NCBI GenBank assembly: GCA_050330205.1
Contig: JBHJOA010000016.1
Span: forward strand, 23,532 to 87,531
Length of the DNA stretch: 64,000 nucleotides
Origin: Pelagibius sp050330205
Lineage (GTDB): Bacteria; Pseudomonadota; Alphaproteobacteria; Kiloniellales; Kiloniellaceae
Direction: 5' to 3'
In this document: piece by piece, positions 40,423 to 49,643 of the stretch
Numbering within the stretch: position 1 is the first letter of the stretch
Layout of the letters: each line of letters begins with the position of its first letter
Program-made: the position numbers and the translations under genes
Notes under the pieces: model-generated
Databases searched by the model: none
What the model saw: the letters and a program-made list of their open reading frames with translations, nothing else
What the model was told of the DNA's origin: nothing

Positions 40423-41406
40423 CTAACCCCAGAGTTCGGCGGCCGGCGGATAGACGAGGCTGTCTGTGATCCTCAAGGCGGGGTCACGGTCTTCGGCCAG
40501 CAGCAGCGGGCCGTCGAGATCGACCACCGCCACGCCCTGGGCCAACAGAACGCCGGGCGCCATGGCCAGCGAGGTCGCCAGCATGCAGCCGACCATGATG
40601 CCGTAGCCGGCCGCCTCGGCCGCCTGCTTCAGCTTCAGCGCCTCGGTGAGGCCGCCGGTCTTGTCGAGCTTGATGTTGATCATGTCGTAGCGACCCTCGA
40701 GGCCGGCCAGAGTCTTCGTGTCGTGGCAGGACTCGTCGGCGCAGACGGGAACCGGTCGCGCGATGCCCGCGAGCGCCGCGTCGTCGCCCGCCGGCAGCGG
40801 CTGTTCGATCATCTCGACGCCGAGGTCGAGCAGCTTGGGCGCCAGATCGACGTACTGCGTCGCCGTCCAGCCCTCGTTGGCGTCGACGATGATCCGGGCG
40901 CCGGGAGCATTGTGGCGCACTGCGGCGACCCGGTCGAGATCGTCCGGCCCGGCGAGCTTCAGCTTCAGCAGCGGGCGCTCGGCATTCTCCGCGGCCTTGC
41001 GCCCCATGTTCTCGGCCGTGTCCAGGGAAAGCGTATAGGCGGTGGTCACCGGCCCCGGCGCCGGCAGGCCGGCCAGTTCCCAGTGGCGTTTGCCGGCGCG
41101 CTTGCACTCCAGGTCCCAGAAGGCGAGATCGACGGCGTTGCGTGCCGCACCGGCGGGCAGCAGTGCCTGCAGCCCCTGACGGTCCAGGCCCTCGGCCAGC
41201 GGCCCGTGCAGGCTTTCGATCTGGTCGAGCACGCTCTGCATCGACTCTCCGTAGCGCGCATAGGGCACCGCCTCGCCGCGCCCCACGTCCCCGTTGCGGC
41301 TGAGTTCGACCAGCACCACCTCGGCTGTAGTCTTGCTGCCGCGCGAGATGGTGAAGCTGCCCCGGATCGGCCAGGACTCCGAGCGGACCGCAAGGACCGT
41401 CATCAT
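40423..41406 (-). CDS. dgcA: N-acetyl-D-glutamate racemase DgcA (dipeptide-epimerase-like enolase)
   Basis: A 327-residue enolase-superfamily enzyme of the L-Ala-D/L-Glu epimerase group. Barrel signatures: 'LLKLKLAG' (first catalytic Lys), 'IIVDANEGW' and 'MIEQPLPAGDD' (metal ligands), 'VCADESCHD' and 'INIKLDKTGGL' (second Lys). Adjacent to the DgcN-type gene with a four-base overlap, it fits DgcA, which racemises N-acetyl-D-glutamate made by DgcN in D-glutamate catabolism. Without the neighbour one would call it a dipeptide epimerase; both readings are possible, the former better supported. Confidence 0.87.
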   Translation of the reverse strand: MMTVLAVRSESWPIRGSFTISRGSKTTAEVVLVELSRNGDVGRGEAVPYARYGESMQSVLDQIESLHGPLAEGLDRQGLQALLPAGAARNAVDLAFWDLECKRAGKRHWELAGLPAPGPVTTAYTLSLDTAENMGRKAAENAERPLLKLKLAGPDDLDRVAAVRHNAPGARIIVDANEGWTATQYVDLAPKLLDLGVEMIEQPLPAGDDAALAGIARPVPVCADESCHDTKTLAGLEGRYDMINIKLDKTGGLTEALKLKQAAEAAGYGIMVGCMLATSLAMAPGVLLAQGVAVVDLDGPLLLAEDRDPALRITDSLVYPPAAELWG

Positions 41407-42413
41407 GCGACCGGGGCGAGCATGCGGTCGACCAGCGGCGCCACGCCAATGGCGAAGGGGTCGACGGCAGGCAGCCCGAAGCGGTCCTCCAGCTCACCGA
41501 GGTAGGCCGTGACCTTGGATCTGTCCATCTGCGAGGTGTTCACGGCGATGCCGACGAACTCCGCCGCGGGGTTGGTAAGCCGCGCGGCGGCCAGGTTGGC
41601 CTCCATGCAGGCGTCCAGCGTCGGCAGCTTGTAGTCCGGCAGGCCGCGCATGTGGGCGCGCGTCGGTTCGTGGCAGAGCACCAGGGAATCGGCCTGGGCA
41701 CCGTGCAGCAGGCCGAGCGAAACCCCGGCGAAAGAGGCGTGGAACAGCGAGCCCTGGCCTTCGATGATGTCCCAGTGGTCGGCATCGTTGGCCGGCGACA
41801 GGTACTCCACCGCCCCGGAGATGAAATCGGCGACCACGGCGTCGATGGAAACCCCGGAGCCGGCAATGAGAATCCCGGTCTGCCCGGTGGCCCGGAAATC
41901 AGCCTTGAGGCCACGCCCCTTCATCTCCTTTTCGATAGCCAGCGTTGTGTACATCTTGCCGACCGAGCAGTCGGTCCCGACGGCCAGCAGGCGCTTGCCC
42001 GGGCGCTTCTTGCCGCTGGCGACGTCGAACTCGCGGGTCGGATGCCGCACGTCGAAGAGGCGACGGCCGTGCTGTTCGGCCGCTGCCGCGAGGACCGGCA
42101 CGTCGGCAAGGCGATTGTGCAGCCCGGCCGCCAAATCGTAGCCCTTCAACAAGGCCTCTTCGAGCAGCGAAATCCAGGCCTCGGAGAACACGCCGCCCCG
42201 GTTGGCGACCCCGATGACCAGGGTCCTGGCTCCGGCTTCGAGCCCCTGATCTAGGGTCATGTCGGCAAGGCCAAGGTCGGCTTTGCAACCGTCGAGGCGC
42301 AGCTGGCCGACGCACCAGTCCGGACGCCAGTGGGCAACGCCCTGCGCGGTCTTGGCCGCGAGCTGGTCGGGCGCGTCGCCCAAAAACAGAAGATAAGGAT
42401 GCTGGATCGCCAT
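41403..42413 (-). CDS. dgcN: D-glutamate N-acetyltransferase DgcN (DUF1611)
   Basis: A 336-residue DUF1611 protein. 'YLLFLGDA' opens the N-terminal Rossmann-like domain; the second domain has a P-loop-like 'LLAVGTDCSVGKMYTTLAIEKEM' near residue 142, 'FRATGQTGILIAGSG' and 'WDIIEGQGSLFHASFAGVSLGLLHG'. DgcN acetylates D-glutamate (and related D-amino acids) so that DgcA can racemise it. GAGGGG lies just before the ATG at 42413; 87 further in-frame bases upstream have no good start. The 324-base gap upstream (42414-42737) to the divergent MATE gene shows no clear promoter or gene. Confidence 0.87.
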   Translation of the reverse strand: MAIQHPYLLFLGDAPDQLAAKTAQGVAHWRPDWCVGQLRLDGCKADLGLADMTLDQGLEAGARTLVIGVANRGGVFSEAWISLLEEALLKGYDLAAGLHNRLADVPVLAAAAEQHGRRLFDVRHPTREFDVASGKKRPGKRLLAVGTDCSVGKMYTTLAIEKEMKGRGLKADFRATGQTGILIAGSGVSIDAVVADFISGAVEYLSPANDADHWDIIEGQGSLFHASFAGVSLGLLHGAQADSLVLCHEPTRAHMRGLPDYKLPTLDACMEANLAAARLTNPAAEFVGIAVNTSQMDRSKVTAYLGELEDRFGLPAVDPFAIGVAPLVDRMLAPVA

Positions 42414-42737
42414 ACGCCCCTCGAATTCCTGATTTGCCGTTGCTTCGGGCCGCGCGGCGCGCCCCGGACCGGTCGTGCGATTGCCCGCGGGCCGCCCCAT
42501 TGAGGAGCGTCGCAGGTTGCTTTTCGGAGCGGCATCTTAGTGATCGCGGCGGGCGCCGCCAAGCCATGCAGCCGCGCAGCCGCTGCAGGGCTGCTCCGCC
42601 TTGACTCGCCAGGACCGTGCCGGGGGCCTTGCTGGGGCCGCTGCCACGGATCCAATCGGCCGGACTTTGCCGCGGCGGGCGGCGGGCCTATGATCTGCCG
42701 CTGCCCTGCCCCGCAATCCCGAGTCCGCCATTTCCGC

Positions 42738-44186
42738 ATGACCGCAAGCATCCCGCCGTCAGGCCCGGGTCCGGAAAGCCCCCCGGATTCCGCCGAGCCC
42801 GCCGCGCCGCGGCCGGGGGACCTCGACAGCGAATGGCACCGCCGTGTCTGGGGACTGGCCGGGCCGATCATCCTCGCCAACCTGACCACGCCGCTGCTCG
42901 GGGCCGTCGATACCGCCGTGGTCGGCCACCTGCCGGACCCCAGCTACATCGGCGGCGTCGCCGTCGGCAGCGTCATCTTCAGCTTCCTGTTCTGGGGCTT
43001 CGGATTCCTGCGCATGGGCACCACGGGCTTCACCGCCCAGGCCTACGGCACCGCCGATGTCCCGGAGCTGCGCGCCTGCCTGCTGCGCCCGCTGGTCCTG
43101 GCCGTCGGCTTCGGCTGCCTGTTGATTGTGCTGCAGAGCCCGCTGCGGACGCTGGCTCTTTGGGCCATCGACGCCAGTACCGAGGTCGAGGGTCACACCG
43201 CCGTCTATTTCGACATCCGCGTGTGGAGCGCGCCGGCGGTGCTGGTGAACTACGTGGTGCTCGGCTGGCTGCTCGGCGTGCAGCGTCCACGCGCGGCGCT
43301 CGTCCTGCAGCTCCTCATGAACGGCATCAATATCGCGCTCGACCTGCTCTTCGTCGTCGGCTTCGGCTGGGACGTCGCCGGCGTCGCCTGGGCGACGCTG
43401 ATTGCCGAGGTGACGACGGCAATGGCTGGCCTGGCCCTGATCCTGAAGAGCCTGGGTCGCCTGCCGGGCGCGGACGACTGGCTGCGGCTGCGCGATCCGG
43501 CGCGCCTGGCCGCGTTGCTGCGGGTCAATTTCGACATCTTCCTGCGCACCCTCTGCCTGGTGCTGGCATTCGGTGTCTTCACTGCCCAGGGCGCCGGTTT
43601 CGGCGACACAGTGTTGGCCGGCAACGCCATCCTGCTGCAATTCCAGTCCTTCATCTCCCACGGCCTCGACGGCTTTGCTCATGCCGCCGAGATCCTGGCC
43701 GGCGGCGCGCTCGGTGCGCGCAACCGCCGCACTTTCCGCCGCGCGGTAGTGGTCTGCGGTCTCTGGGGGCTTGCCGCCGCACTGCTGACGAGTCTGGTAC
43801 TGCTTGCTGGGGGACCGCTGCTGATCTCCGTCTTTACGTCGCTGCCGGACGTACGTCTCACTGCCGAGACCTACCTGTGGTGGATGGTCGCCTCGCCGTT
43901 GCTGTCCGTCTGGAGCTTTCTGCTGGACGGCGTCTTCATCGGCGCGACCCGCACCGCCGCCATGCGCAACGCCATGGTGCTGTCGCTGGCGGTTTTTCTG
44001 CTCGCCAACTGGCTGCTGCTGGAGCGCTTCGGCAACCACGGCCTTTGGTTCAGCCTGATGCTGCTGATGGTGGCGCGTGGCGTCACCATGGCGCTCTACT
44101 ACCCGGCGCTGGAACGATCCGTGGGAGAGTCGGGCAGCGGCCGGGATCCGGCGCGGATCAGGCCGGCACCGCCCGGGGCTGGTTGA
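42738..44186 (+). CDS. MATE family efflux transporter (DinF-like)
   Basis: A 482-residue exporter with twelve hydrophobic segments in two six-helix halves. 'RRVWGLAGPIILANLTTPLLGAVDTAVVGHL' and 'GFLRMGTTGFTAQAYG' are the MatE N-lobe blocks, and 'FGDTVLAGNAILLQFQSFISHGLDGFAHAAEILAG' is the matching C-lobe segment, in blocks typical of the DinF branch. It would expel cationic compounds using Na+ or H+. The start ATG at 42738 follows the last in-frame upstream Met by 16 codons; the Pro/Ser-rich arm before helix 1 is about 30 residues. Its 3' end overlaps the next gene by 29 bases, tail to tail. Confidence 0.9.
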   Translation: MTASIPPSGPGPESPPDSAEPAAPRPGDLDSEWHRRVWGLAGPIILANLTTPLLGAVDTAVVGHLPDPSYIGGVAVGSVIFSFLFWGFGFLRMGTTGFTAQAYGTADVPELRACLLRPLVLAVGFGCLLIVLQSPLRTLALWAIDASTEVEGHTAVYFDIRVWSAPAVLVNYVVLGWLLGVQRPRAALVLQLLMNGINIALDLLFVVGFGWDVAGVAWATLIAEVTTAMAGLALILKSLGRLPGADDWLRLRDPARLAALLRVNFDIFLRTLCLVLAFGVFTAQGAGFGDTVLAGNAILLQFQSFISHGLDGFAHAAEILAGGALGARNRRTFRRAVVVCGLWGLAAALLTSLVLLAGGPLLISVFTSLPDVRLTAETYLWWMVASPLLSVWSFLLDGVFIGATRTAAMRNAMVLSLAVFLLANWLLLERFGNHGLWFSLMLLMVARGVTMALYYPALERSVGESGSGRDPARIRPAPPGAG

Positions 44187-44706
44187 CGATACTGAGGAGC
44201 GGTCGGCAGGGCCGATCCATCAGTGCATCGCGGGTGGCATCGCTCTCGTCGATCGCGGCGGCATCGCAGTGCATCATGGCGACCCGCACGGCAGGCAGCG
44301 GAACCGTCGTCGCGCGCAAGGCCTGTTCCAGCCGGGTCGCCACACCGGCGGCCGCGGCCTCGTCGCCGATGCCCGGCGGATGGATAAAGATGACGATCAG
44401 GGCCCCGTCGTCGGCCTGCTCGACGATCAGCGAGCGGTCTTCGATGGCACCGAGACGGCTGTCACTTCCAGGGGCCAGGGTGACGCGGCAGAGGGACAGG
44501 CGCTGGTGCAGGCCGCGAAGGCGCCGCAGGCTGCTGACGATGCCCGCAGGCAGGCTCACGGCGGCGGAAATCACCGGCAGGGAAACGGAAGGCTGGGCCG
44601 CGGAACGCGCCGGCCGGGCTTTCGGGCCACCCGGCCGGCGCAGGGGAAGCTCGGGGGAGTACCCGAAGGGAGGGGCCGTCAGAATGCTTCCCCTTTCCCG
44701 GCTCAT
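44158..44706 (-). CDS. Uncharacterised protein
   Basis: Not recognised; about 182 residues from the ATG at 44706 (an earlier ATG at 44778 is possible; neither has a good ribosome site). The N-terminal third is basic and Pro-rich. The C-terminal half looks folded: 'SLIVEQADDGALIVIFIHPPGIGDEAAAAGVATRLEQAL' in two strand-helix blocks, then 'VRVAMMHCDAAAIDESDATRDALM'. No signal peptide or membrane helix. Supported mainly by codon usage and by the absence of a better frame between the MATE and kinase genes. Confidence 0.55.
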   Translation of the reverse strand: MSRERGSILTAPPFGYSPELPLRRPGGPKARPARSAAQPSVSLPVISAAVSLPAGIVSSLRRLRGLHQRLSLCRVTLAPGSDSRLGAIEDRSLIVEQADDGALIVIFIHPPGIGDEAAAAGVATRLEQALRATTVPLPAVRVAMMHCDAAAIDESDATRDALMDRPCRPLLSIVNQPRAVPA

Positions 44707-44903
44707 GCCGATTGGCTCGCTCCCCATGGGGCCAAGGGGACTACGATCGGCGACATGAATGCTCTGCTTGCTCCGCATCGGTAAGAAGGTACCGTGCCGC
44801 CGCAACTGATGGGTGCGTCAAAGTTGTGGCGATATAGTCCAGGGATGTAAATGATTTAGCAATAATTCGGGTGGCCGCGGCTCTGATCTTCCCCGAAATT
44901 GCC

Positions 44904-46454
44904 CTACGGAGCGAGGGGGAAGCGCAAGACCATCGCGAGCCCGCCGTCAGGACGGTTTTCCGCGCGAACGCTGCCGCCAATCGCCTGGAGGTTGCGGCGC
45001 ACGATCCACAGGCCTATGCCCATGTGAGGGCCGCCTTCCGCTTCCCCGTCATCGTCTCCGGGCTGCTGCTTTAGGCGCAGCGAAACATACCGTTCGAAGA
45101 TGCGGGTCAACTCGCCGTGCGGTACGCCGGGGCCGCGGTCAAGCACCGAGAGTTCCGCGCGACCTTGGAGAGCGCGCAGTTCCACGATGATCTTCGAGCC
45201 GTTCGGCGACACCTCGATGGCGTTGTCGAAGATGTTCTCCAGCACCGTCTCCACCAGGTCCTCGCCGGCCAGCACGAAGACATCCGGCTGCAGGCGCGCA
45301 TCGAGAATCAAGCGCCGGCTGGCGAAGGTATCGGCGTAGGCGGACAGCATCCGTTCCACGATGCGGGTGAGGCAGATGCGCTGGCGAGGCGGGTCGAGCA
45401 GTTCGGCAGTCGTCTCCTCCAGCCGGCGCGCGTAGGCCACCAGGTGATCGAGGCGATCGATCGAAACCTCGAGCACGTCAAGGGCGCGCTGGCCGCGGAC
45501 TTCCTCGGGCGCCACCATGCGCCGCAATGGCTCCAGCGACTGCCGCATGATCGCGATCGGGGTCTTGAAGGCGTGGGCGTTGTCCTCGGCCGCCAGGCGG
45601 ATGCTCTCCGCCGAGTCCTGCAGCGCCATCGTCATGCGGTCGAATTCCTCCGCCACCGGCGCCAGTTCGGGCACCCGGTTCTGCTGGGCGAAACTGACAT
45701 GGCTCGCCCCCGCGCGAATGCTGCGTGCCAGGCGGCGGAAGCGCATTAGGCCGCGCCAGATCGAGACGAAGAGGCCGATGGTGAAGATCGCCATGGCGAA
45801 GTAGATCGCCGCGGCGATGCGCACCTCGATGGTCTTCCAGTAGGGCTGATCGATGGAGGTGCCGAGAAATTCTGCGGTCGAGTGGGTCGTGATCACAGCC
45901 CAGCAGCCGGCCCCGGTATTGATCGGCGTGATCGAGGTCAGGAGCTCCTCGGCGCCGGAGGGCCGGCGGTGGCGCAGTGCCATGGAGAGTTCGCCCCAGC
46001 AGCTCTGCGCCAGATTGTCGAAAACCCCTCGTTCGACCAGGCGGTCGCGCTCGGCTTCGAGATCGTTCGGCGCGATGGGCGGCTGCGAGGCCACGAAAAA
46101 GAAGCTCTCCGCACCGAATTCTCCGGCCGGCCGGAATAGCACCTTCACCCCCGTCTGCTGGGTGGCGAAGCGCGCCACCTCGTCGTTGAGCAGCGGCAGC
46201 GAGGACATCTCCTGCTGCTCCAGCATGGGGCGCAGGCTTTCCGCGACCATGCGCCCCTGCTCGCGCACGCTCTCCATCAGCAGGAAGCGCTTCTCGGCGT
46301 CCGCTTCCCGGAACTGGATATAGAGAATGACGGGAACCGCGCAGAAGATGATGAGCAGCAGCACCAGCTTGCTGATCAGCGATCGGAACGGCAGCCCGAA
46401 GTAGAAGCTGTTGGGCGTCGTCACCGACGCCGGCCCCTCTACCCGGGCAGCCAT
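44904..46454 (-). CDS. Sensor histidine kinase
   Basis: A 516-residue membrane kinase. TM1 is at residues ~26-47, a ~160-residue periplasmic sensor follows, TM2 is at ~211-233, then HAMP. The phospho-accepting His294 lies in an unusual H-box, 'DNAHAFKTPIAIMRQSLEPL' (the common form is HELRTPL). The ATPase domain has the N-box 'NIFDNAIEVSPNG', G1 'DRGPGVP' and G2 'GPHMGIGLWIVRRN'. It starts five bases after its response regulator stops. The signal sensed is unknown. Confidence 0.93.
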   Translation of the reverse strand: MAARVEGPASVTTPNSFYFGLPFRSLISKLVLLLIIFCAVPVILYIQFREADAEKRFLLMESVREQGRMVAESLRPMLEQQEMSSLPLLNDEVARFATQQTGVKVLFRPAGEFGAESFFFVASQPPIAPNDLEAERDRLVERGVFDNLAQSCWGELSMALRHRRPSGAEELLTSITPINTGAGCWAVITTHSTAEFLGTSIDQPYWKTIEVRIAAAIYFAMAIFTIGLFVSIWRGLMRFRRLARSIRAGASHVSFAQQNRVPELAPVAEEFDRMTMALQDSAESIRLAAEDNAHAFKTPIAIMRQSLEPLRRMVAPEEVRGQRALDVLEVSIDRLDHLVAYARRLEETTAELLDPPRQRICLTRIVERMLSAYADTFASRRLILDARLQPDVFVLAGEDLVETVLENIFDNAIEVSPNGSKIIVELRALQGRAELSVLDRGPGVPHGELTRIFERYVSLRLKQQPGDDDGEAEGGPHMGIGLWIVRRNLQAIGGSVRAENRPDGGLAMVLRFPLAP

Positions 46455-46459
46455 GATGC

Positions 46460-47245
46460 CTAGGCCCCGCCCTTGCCGCTCTGATCGCGCCAGCGGTATC
46501 CGAAACCGGGATAGTTCTCGATGCCGTCGAATGCATCGTCGACGTCTCGGAACTTCTTGCGGATCCGCTTGATGAAGGAGCGCACGTTGGCCCGATAGCC
46601 GTCGGGCCCATAGCCGGCCACAAAGTCCTTACCGCGCACGATGTCGTAGATCTGGCGGTACGACACGTCGCCGCCTTCTTGCGAAACCAGGAAAAGTACG
46701 ATGGCGAACTCGGTAAGGGTCAGGTCGACCTGCATGCCGTCCCAGAAGGCGCGGCTGATGTCGGTCTTCAACTCCAGCGGCCCGTTGCGAATCACCGCCG
46801 GCGTAGGTCCGCCGCCTTCGGCCGACGGCTTGACGCCCTCGGTGATCAGCTTCAGGCGCTGCAGGATAATTGGAAGGCGGCGCGATTTGTCGATGAAATC
46901 GACGGCACCCCATTTCAAGGCCGCTTCCTCGTAGATCTCGTCACTCAGCACGGTGAGGAAAATCACCGGTGTCTGGATGCGGCATTCGCGCATGCGGCGC
47001 AGAACCGCAAGGCCGTCGAGGCCCGGCATGCGCCAGTCGAGCAGAACCGCCTCGGCTTCCTCGCCGGACATCATGAACTCAAGCGCACTCTCGCCGTTGG
47101 CGAAGTCGACCACCTCATAGCCTTCCTCGGCCAGGTTGAGTCCCAGCGATTCACGGAACAGGTCGTCATCGTCGACGATGAAGACGCGGTTGAAATTGGT
47201 CTCTGTCACGACCGGCTGAGCAGCCATCATTGTTTCTTGCGCCAT
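46460..47245 (-). CDS. OmpR-family response regulator
   Basis: A 261-residue regulator. The receiver domain holds 'VFIVDDDDLFRESL' and the phospho-acceptor Asp70 in 'VLLDWRMPGLDGL', Thr in 'VIFLTVLSDE' and Lys in 'FIDKSRR' in place of the common KP. The C-terminal winged helix ('DLTLTEFAIVLFLVSQEGGDVSYRQIYDIVRG', 'NVRSFIKRIRKKFRDVDDAFDGIENYPGFGYRW') binds DNA as a tandem dimer. The ATG at 47245 has AGGGGG seven bases before it; the in-frame Met at 47272 is less likely. Partner of the kinase downstream. Confidence 0.93.
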   Translation of the reverse strand: MAQETMMAAQPVVTETNFNRVFIVDDDDLFRESLGLNLAEEGYEVVDFANGESALEFMMSGEEAEAVLLDWRMPGLDGLAVLRRMRECRIQTPVIFLTVLSDEIYEEAALKWGAVDFIDKSRRLPIILQRLKLITEGVKPSAEGGGPTPAVIRNGPLELKTDISRAFWDGMQVDLTLTEFAIVLFLVSQEGGDVSYRQIYDIVRGKDFVAGYGPDGYRANVRSFIKRIRKKFRDVDDAFDGIENYPGFGYRWRDQSGKGGA

Positions 47246-47290
47246 CAGCGCCCCCTTTGGGTTTTCCTGCACCTCGCTCCTCGAGAAGCT

Positions 47291-47893
47291 TCAACTGCCG
47301 CCGGCCGCCCCAGTCGCGGAAGGCGCGGGCGATGCAGTCTCGCCCGGCCGGCCCGCCTCGGCCTGTGCCAGCAGTTCACTCAAACACAAACGGGCGAGGT
47401 CCGTCGCCTCGCCAGCCTTGGCAACCACGGTCTCCTGCCCGCTCCTGACTTCATAGGTCAGCACCCGAAAATCGCTTCCGCCCACCCTTGGGTAGAAAAA
47501 AATCCGCAGCGTACAACTTGGAGCATTGTATGCCCAGATTTTCGCCGGCGGTTGCTCGATGAGCAACGCCGGCGCGCCCAGCAACACCGTCGTACGGTCG
47601 AAATCGAGCCCGATCAATGCATCCGGATCGGCCTGCGGTGGACGCGTGGCGTCGATGGTCGCCTGGGATACCTCCGGCTTGCGGACCGGCGGAGGGGGCA
47701 ACGGCTTCCGCGCAGCCACCTCTTCCGTCACATCCTCCGGAAACCGGCCTGCGTTGCTCAGCGCCTGCTCGGCGAGCACGGGACTCTCGGCTGCCTCCGC
47801 CGGATCGCGCAGATCGGGAAACTGGATGCCCAATTCCGCGCAGGCGGAAAGGCCCAGCAATGCCGTCCCCAGGACCCCGGTTAGGAGTCTCAT
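47291..47893 (-). CDS. Uncharacterised lipoprotein, first gene of two-component operon
   Basis: A 200-residue predicted lipoprotein. The signal peptide ends in a lipobox LLGLSAC (Cys18). The mature chain has a Pro-rich stretch ('ARKPLPPPPVRKPEVSQ') and a compact region ('TTVLLGAPALLIEQPPAKIWAYNAPSCTLRIFFYP', with a Cys) that resembles a small beta domain. It lies 45 bases upstream of the response regulator on the same strand, so it may be an envelope sensor or target of that system. The 637-base region on its 5' side (47894-48530) is shared with potF. Confidence 0.78.
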   Translation of the reverse strand: MRLLTGVLGTALLGLSACAELGIQFPDLRDPAEAAESPVLAEQALSNAGRFPEDVTEEVAARKPLPPPPVRKPEVSQATIDATRPPQADPDALIGLDFDRTTVLLGAPALLIEQPPAKIWAYNAPSCTLRIFFYPRVGGSDFRVLTYEVRSGQETVVAKAGEATDLARLCLSELLAQAEAGRPGETASPAPSATGAAGGS

Positions 47894-48422
47894 TATCGTT
47901 TTCCTGACCCTCGCACCGTTCCGGCAGCAACCCGGAACCCATCGATCGTGAAGCCCAATTTCTTAACGAATTCCTAAAACTGCTGAGGGGGAGCAATGCC
48001 GTGCCCAGTCTGCTGGATCAAGATACGCCGGTAAGTGCCTAATCTGCAACGCACCTGCAGGGGTGTGACAAAGTTCGGCCCCCTCTCACGTCACCGGAAT
48101 ACGAGTTAATTCGCCACCGCGGAGCGACTGGTGCCGCTGCCCGCACTCGCGGGATCGCGGCTGCGCAGTTCCGAACACGTCAGACTAATGCCCCGCAGCA
48201 GTCGCCCTCAACCGCGATCTTTGCCCGCCAAAAGCGGCAAAGTTGCGGCAGAGATGCAACCTCGCGGCCACAAGTTCAACACAGGTAACGCACCGGCGCC
48301 GCCGGGGTTCCAAGCCGGTCGCAATTATCCCACCCGGCCGACACCGCATCCCGGCCGCTTGCCGGCCTTCCGCGCAGACGACCGCCGCTGTCGGCGGCCT
48401 CCCCGGTCGTTGTCATCTGGGA

Positions 48423-48451
48423 TTGACAACCGCTGCCGGGGCGCTTGTTAT
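48423..48451 (+). promoter_or_regulatory. Sigma-70 promoter of potF
   Basis: TTGACA (48423-48428), 17-base spacer, TGTTAT (48446-48451), 80 bases before the potF ATG. The rest of the 637-base gap 47894-48530 holds no gene I can support; the part near 47950-48060 is AT-richer and should contain the lipoprotein-operon promoter on the other strand. Confidence 0.7.
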
Positions 48452-48530
48452 CAAAGGTAGTATGGCTGAATGGCCGAAACGCGGCGCTTTGCTGGCGCCC
48501 GAACGAAGTCACGACAACAGGGAAGCAGGT

Positions 48531-49631
48531 ATGAACAGAACCCAAATCTTTGCCCCGGCCGGCGTCGCGATCGCCTTCGCCCTAGCGCTGGGGCCGGCGG
48601 CGGCGCAGACCAAAACCGTCCACGTCTACAACTGGTCCGACTATATCGACGAATCGGTCCTGGCGGAATTCGAAGCGGAGACGGGGATCAGGGTCGTCTA
48701 CGACGTCTTCGATTCCAACGAAGTGCTGGAAACCAAGCTGCTGGCCGGCGGCTCCGGCTACGACGTGGTGGTGCCCACCGGCACTTTCCTGGCGCGCCAG
48801 ATTCAGGCCGGCGTCTTCCGCAAGCTCGACAAGGACAAGCTGCCGAATCTCGACAATATGTGGGATGTTGTCGAGAAACGGACTGTAAAGTACGATCCGG
48901 GCAACGAATACTCGGTCAACTACATGTGGGGCACCACCGGGATCGGCTACAACGAGGAGAAGATTCTCGAGCGGATGCCCGACGCCCCGGTGAATTCCTG
49001 GCGCATGCTGTTCGACCCCGAGGTCGTCTCCAAGTTCGCCGACTGCGGCATCCATGTGCTCGACGCACCGACCGAATTGATTCCCGCGGCCCTCAACTAC
49101 ATCGGCGAGGACCCGGACAGCCAGGATCCGGACGTCATCGCCAAGGCCGAGCCGGTCCTGATGGCGATTCGCCCCTACATCCAGAAGTTCCATTCCTCCG
49201 AATACATCAATGCGCTGGCCAACGGCGACATCTGCATGGCGCACGGCTGGTCCGGTGACGTGCTGCAGGCCCGCGACCGCGCGGACGAGGCCGAGAACGG
49301 GGTCATCGTCAAGTACGTGGCCCCGGACGAAGGCGCCCTGATGTGGTTCGACCAGATGGCCATCCCCGCCGATGCCCCGCACCCCGAGGAGGCGCACGCC
49401 TTCATCAACTTCATGATGAAGCCCGAGGTGATGGCCAAGGCGTCGAACTACGTCTACTTCGCCAACGGCAACCTGGCATCGCAGGAACTGCTGGACGAAG
49501 AGGTGATCGACGATCCGGCGATCTACCCGACCGCGGAAGCCATGGAGATGCTCTATACGACCTCTCCCTACGAACCGCGCGTCCAGCGGGTCGTCACCCG
49601 CCTGTACACCAAGGTGAAGAGCGGACAGTAA
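48531..49631 (+). CDS. potF: Polyamine ABC transporter substrate-binding protein (PotF-like)
   Basis: A 366-residue periplasmic protein. Signal peptide MNRTQIFAPAGVAIAFALAL with cleavage after GPAAA; then 'VHVYNWSDYIDESVLAEFEAETGIRVVYD', the classic PotD/PotF start, with W and D residues that contact the polyamine amines, 'VNYMWGTTGIGYNEEKI' and 'DEGALMWFDQMAIPADAPH'. It probably prefers putrescine. AGGGAAGCAGG precedes the ATG. First gene of potFGHI with a terminator between it and potG. Confidence 0.94.
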   Translation: MNRTQIFAPAGVAIAFALALGPAAAQTKTVHVYNWSDYIDESVLAEFEAETGIRVVYDVFDSNEVLETKLLAGGSGYDVVVPTGTFLARQIQAGVFRKLDKDKLPNLDNMWDVVEKRTVKYDPGNEYSVNYMWGTTGIGYNEEKILERMPDAPVNSWRMLFDPEVVSKFADCGIHVLDAPTELIPAALNYIGEDPDSQDPDVIAKAEPVLMAIRPYIQKFHSSEYINALANGDICMAHGWSGDVLQARDRADEAENGVIVKYVAPDEGALMWFDQMAIPADAPHPEEAHAFINFMMKPEVMAKASNYVYFANGNLASQELLDEEVIDDPAIYPTAEAMEMLYTTSPYEPRVQRVVTRLYTKVKSGQ

Positions 49632-49643
49632 GTCCGCAAACCG

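Noticed and set aside
40423..41406. Cell-wall recycling L-Ala-D/L-Glu epimerase as the final call
   Set aside because: The fold fits, but the four-base overlap with a DUF1611 (DgcN-type) gene makes the D-glutamate route more likely; the alternative is noted in the entry.
44904..47245. ChvG/ChvI assignment for the two-component pair
   Set aside because: The kinase H-box and overall layout differ clearly from ChvG, and no hprK/pckA neighbourhood is present.
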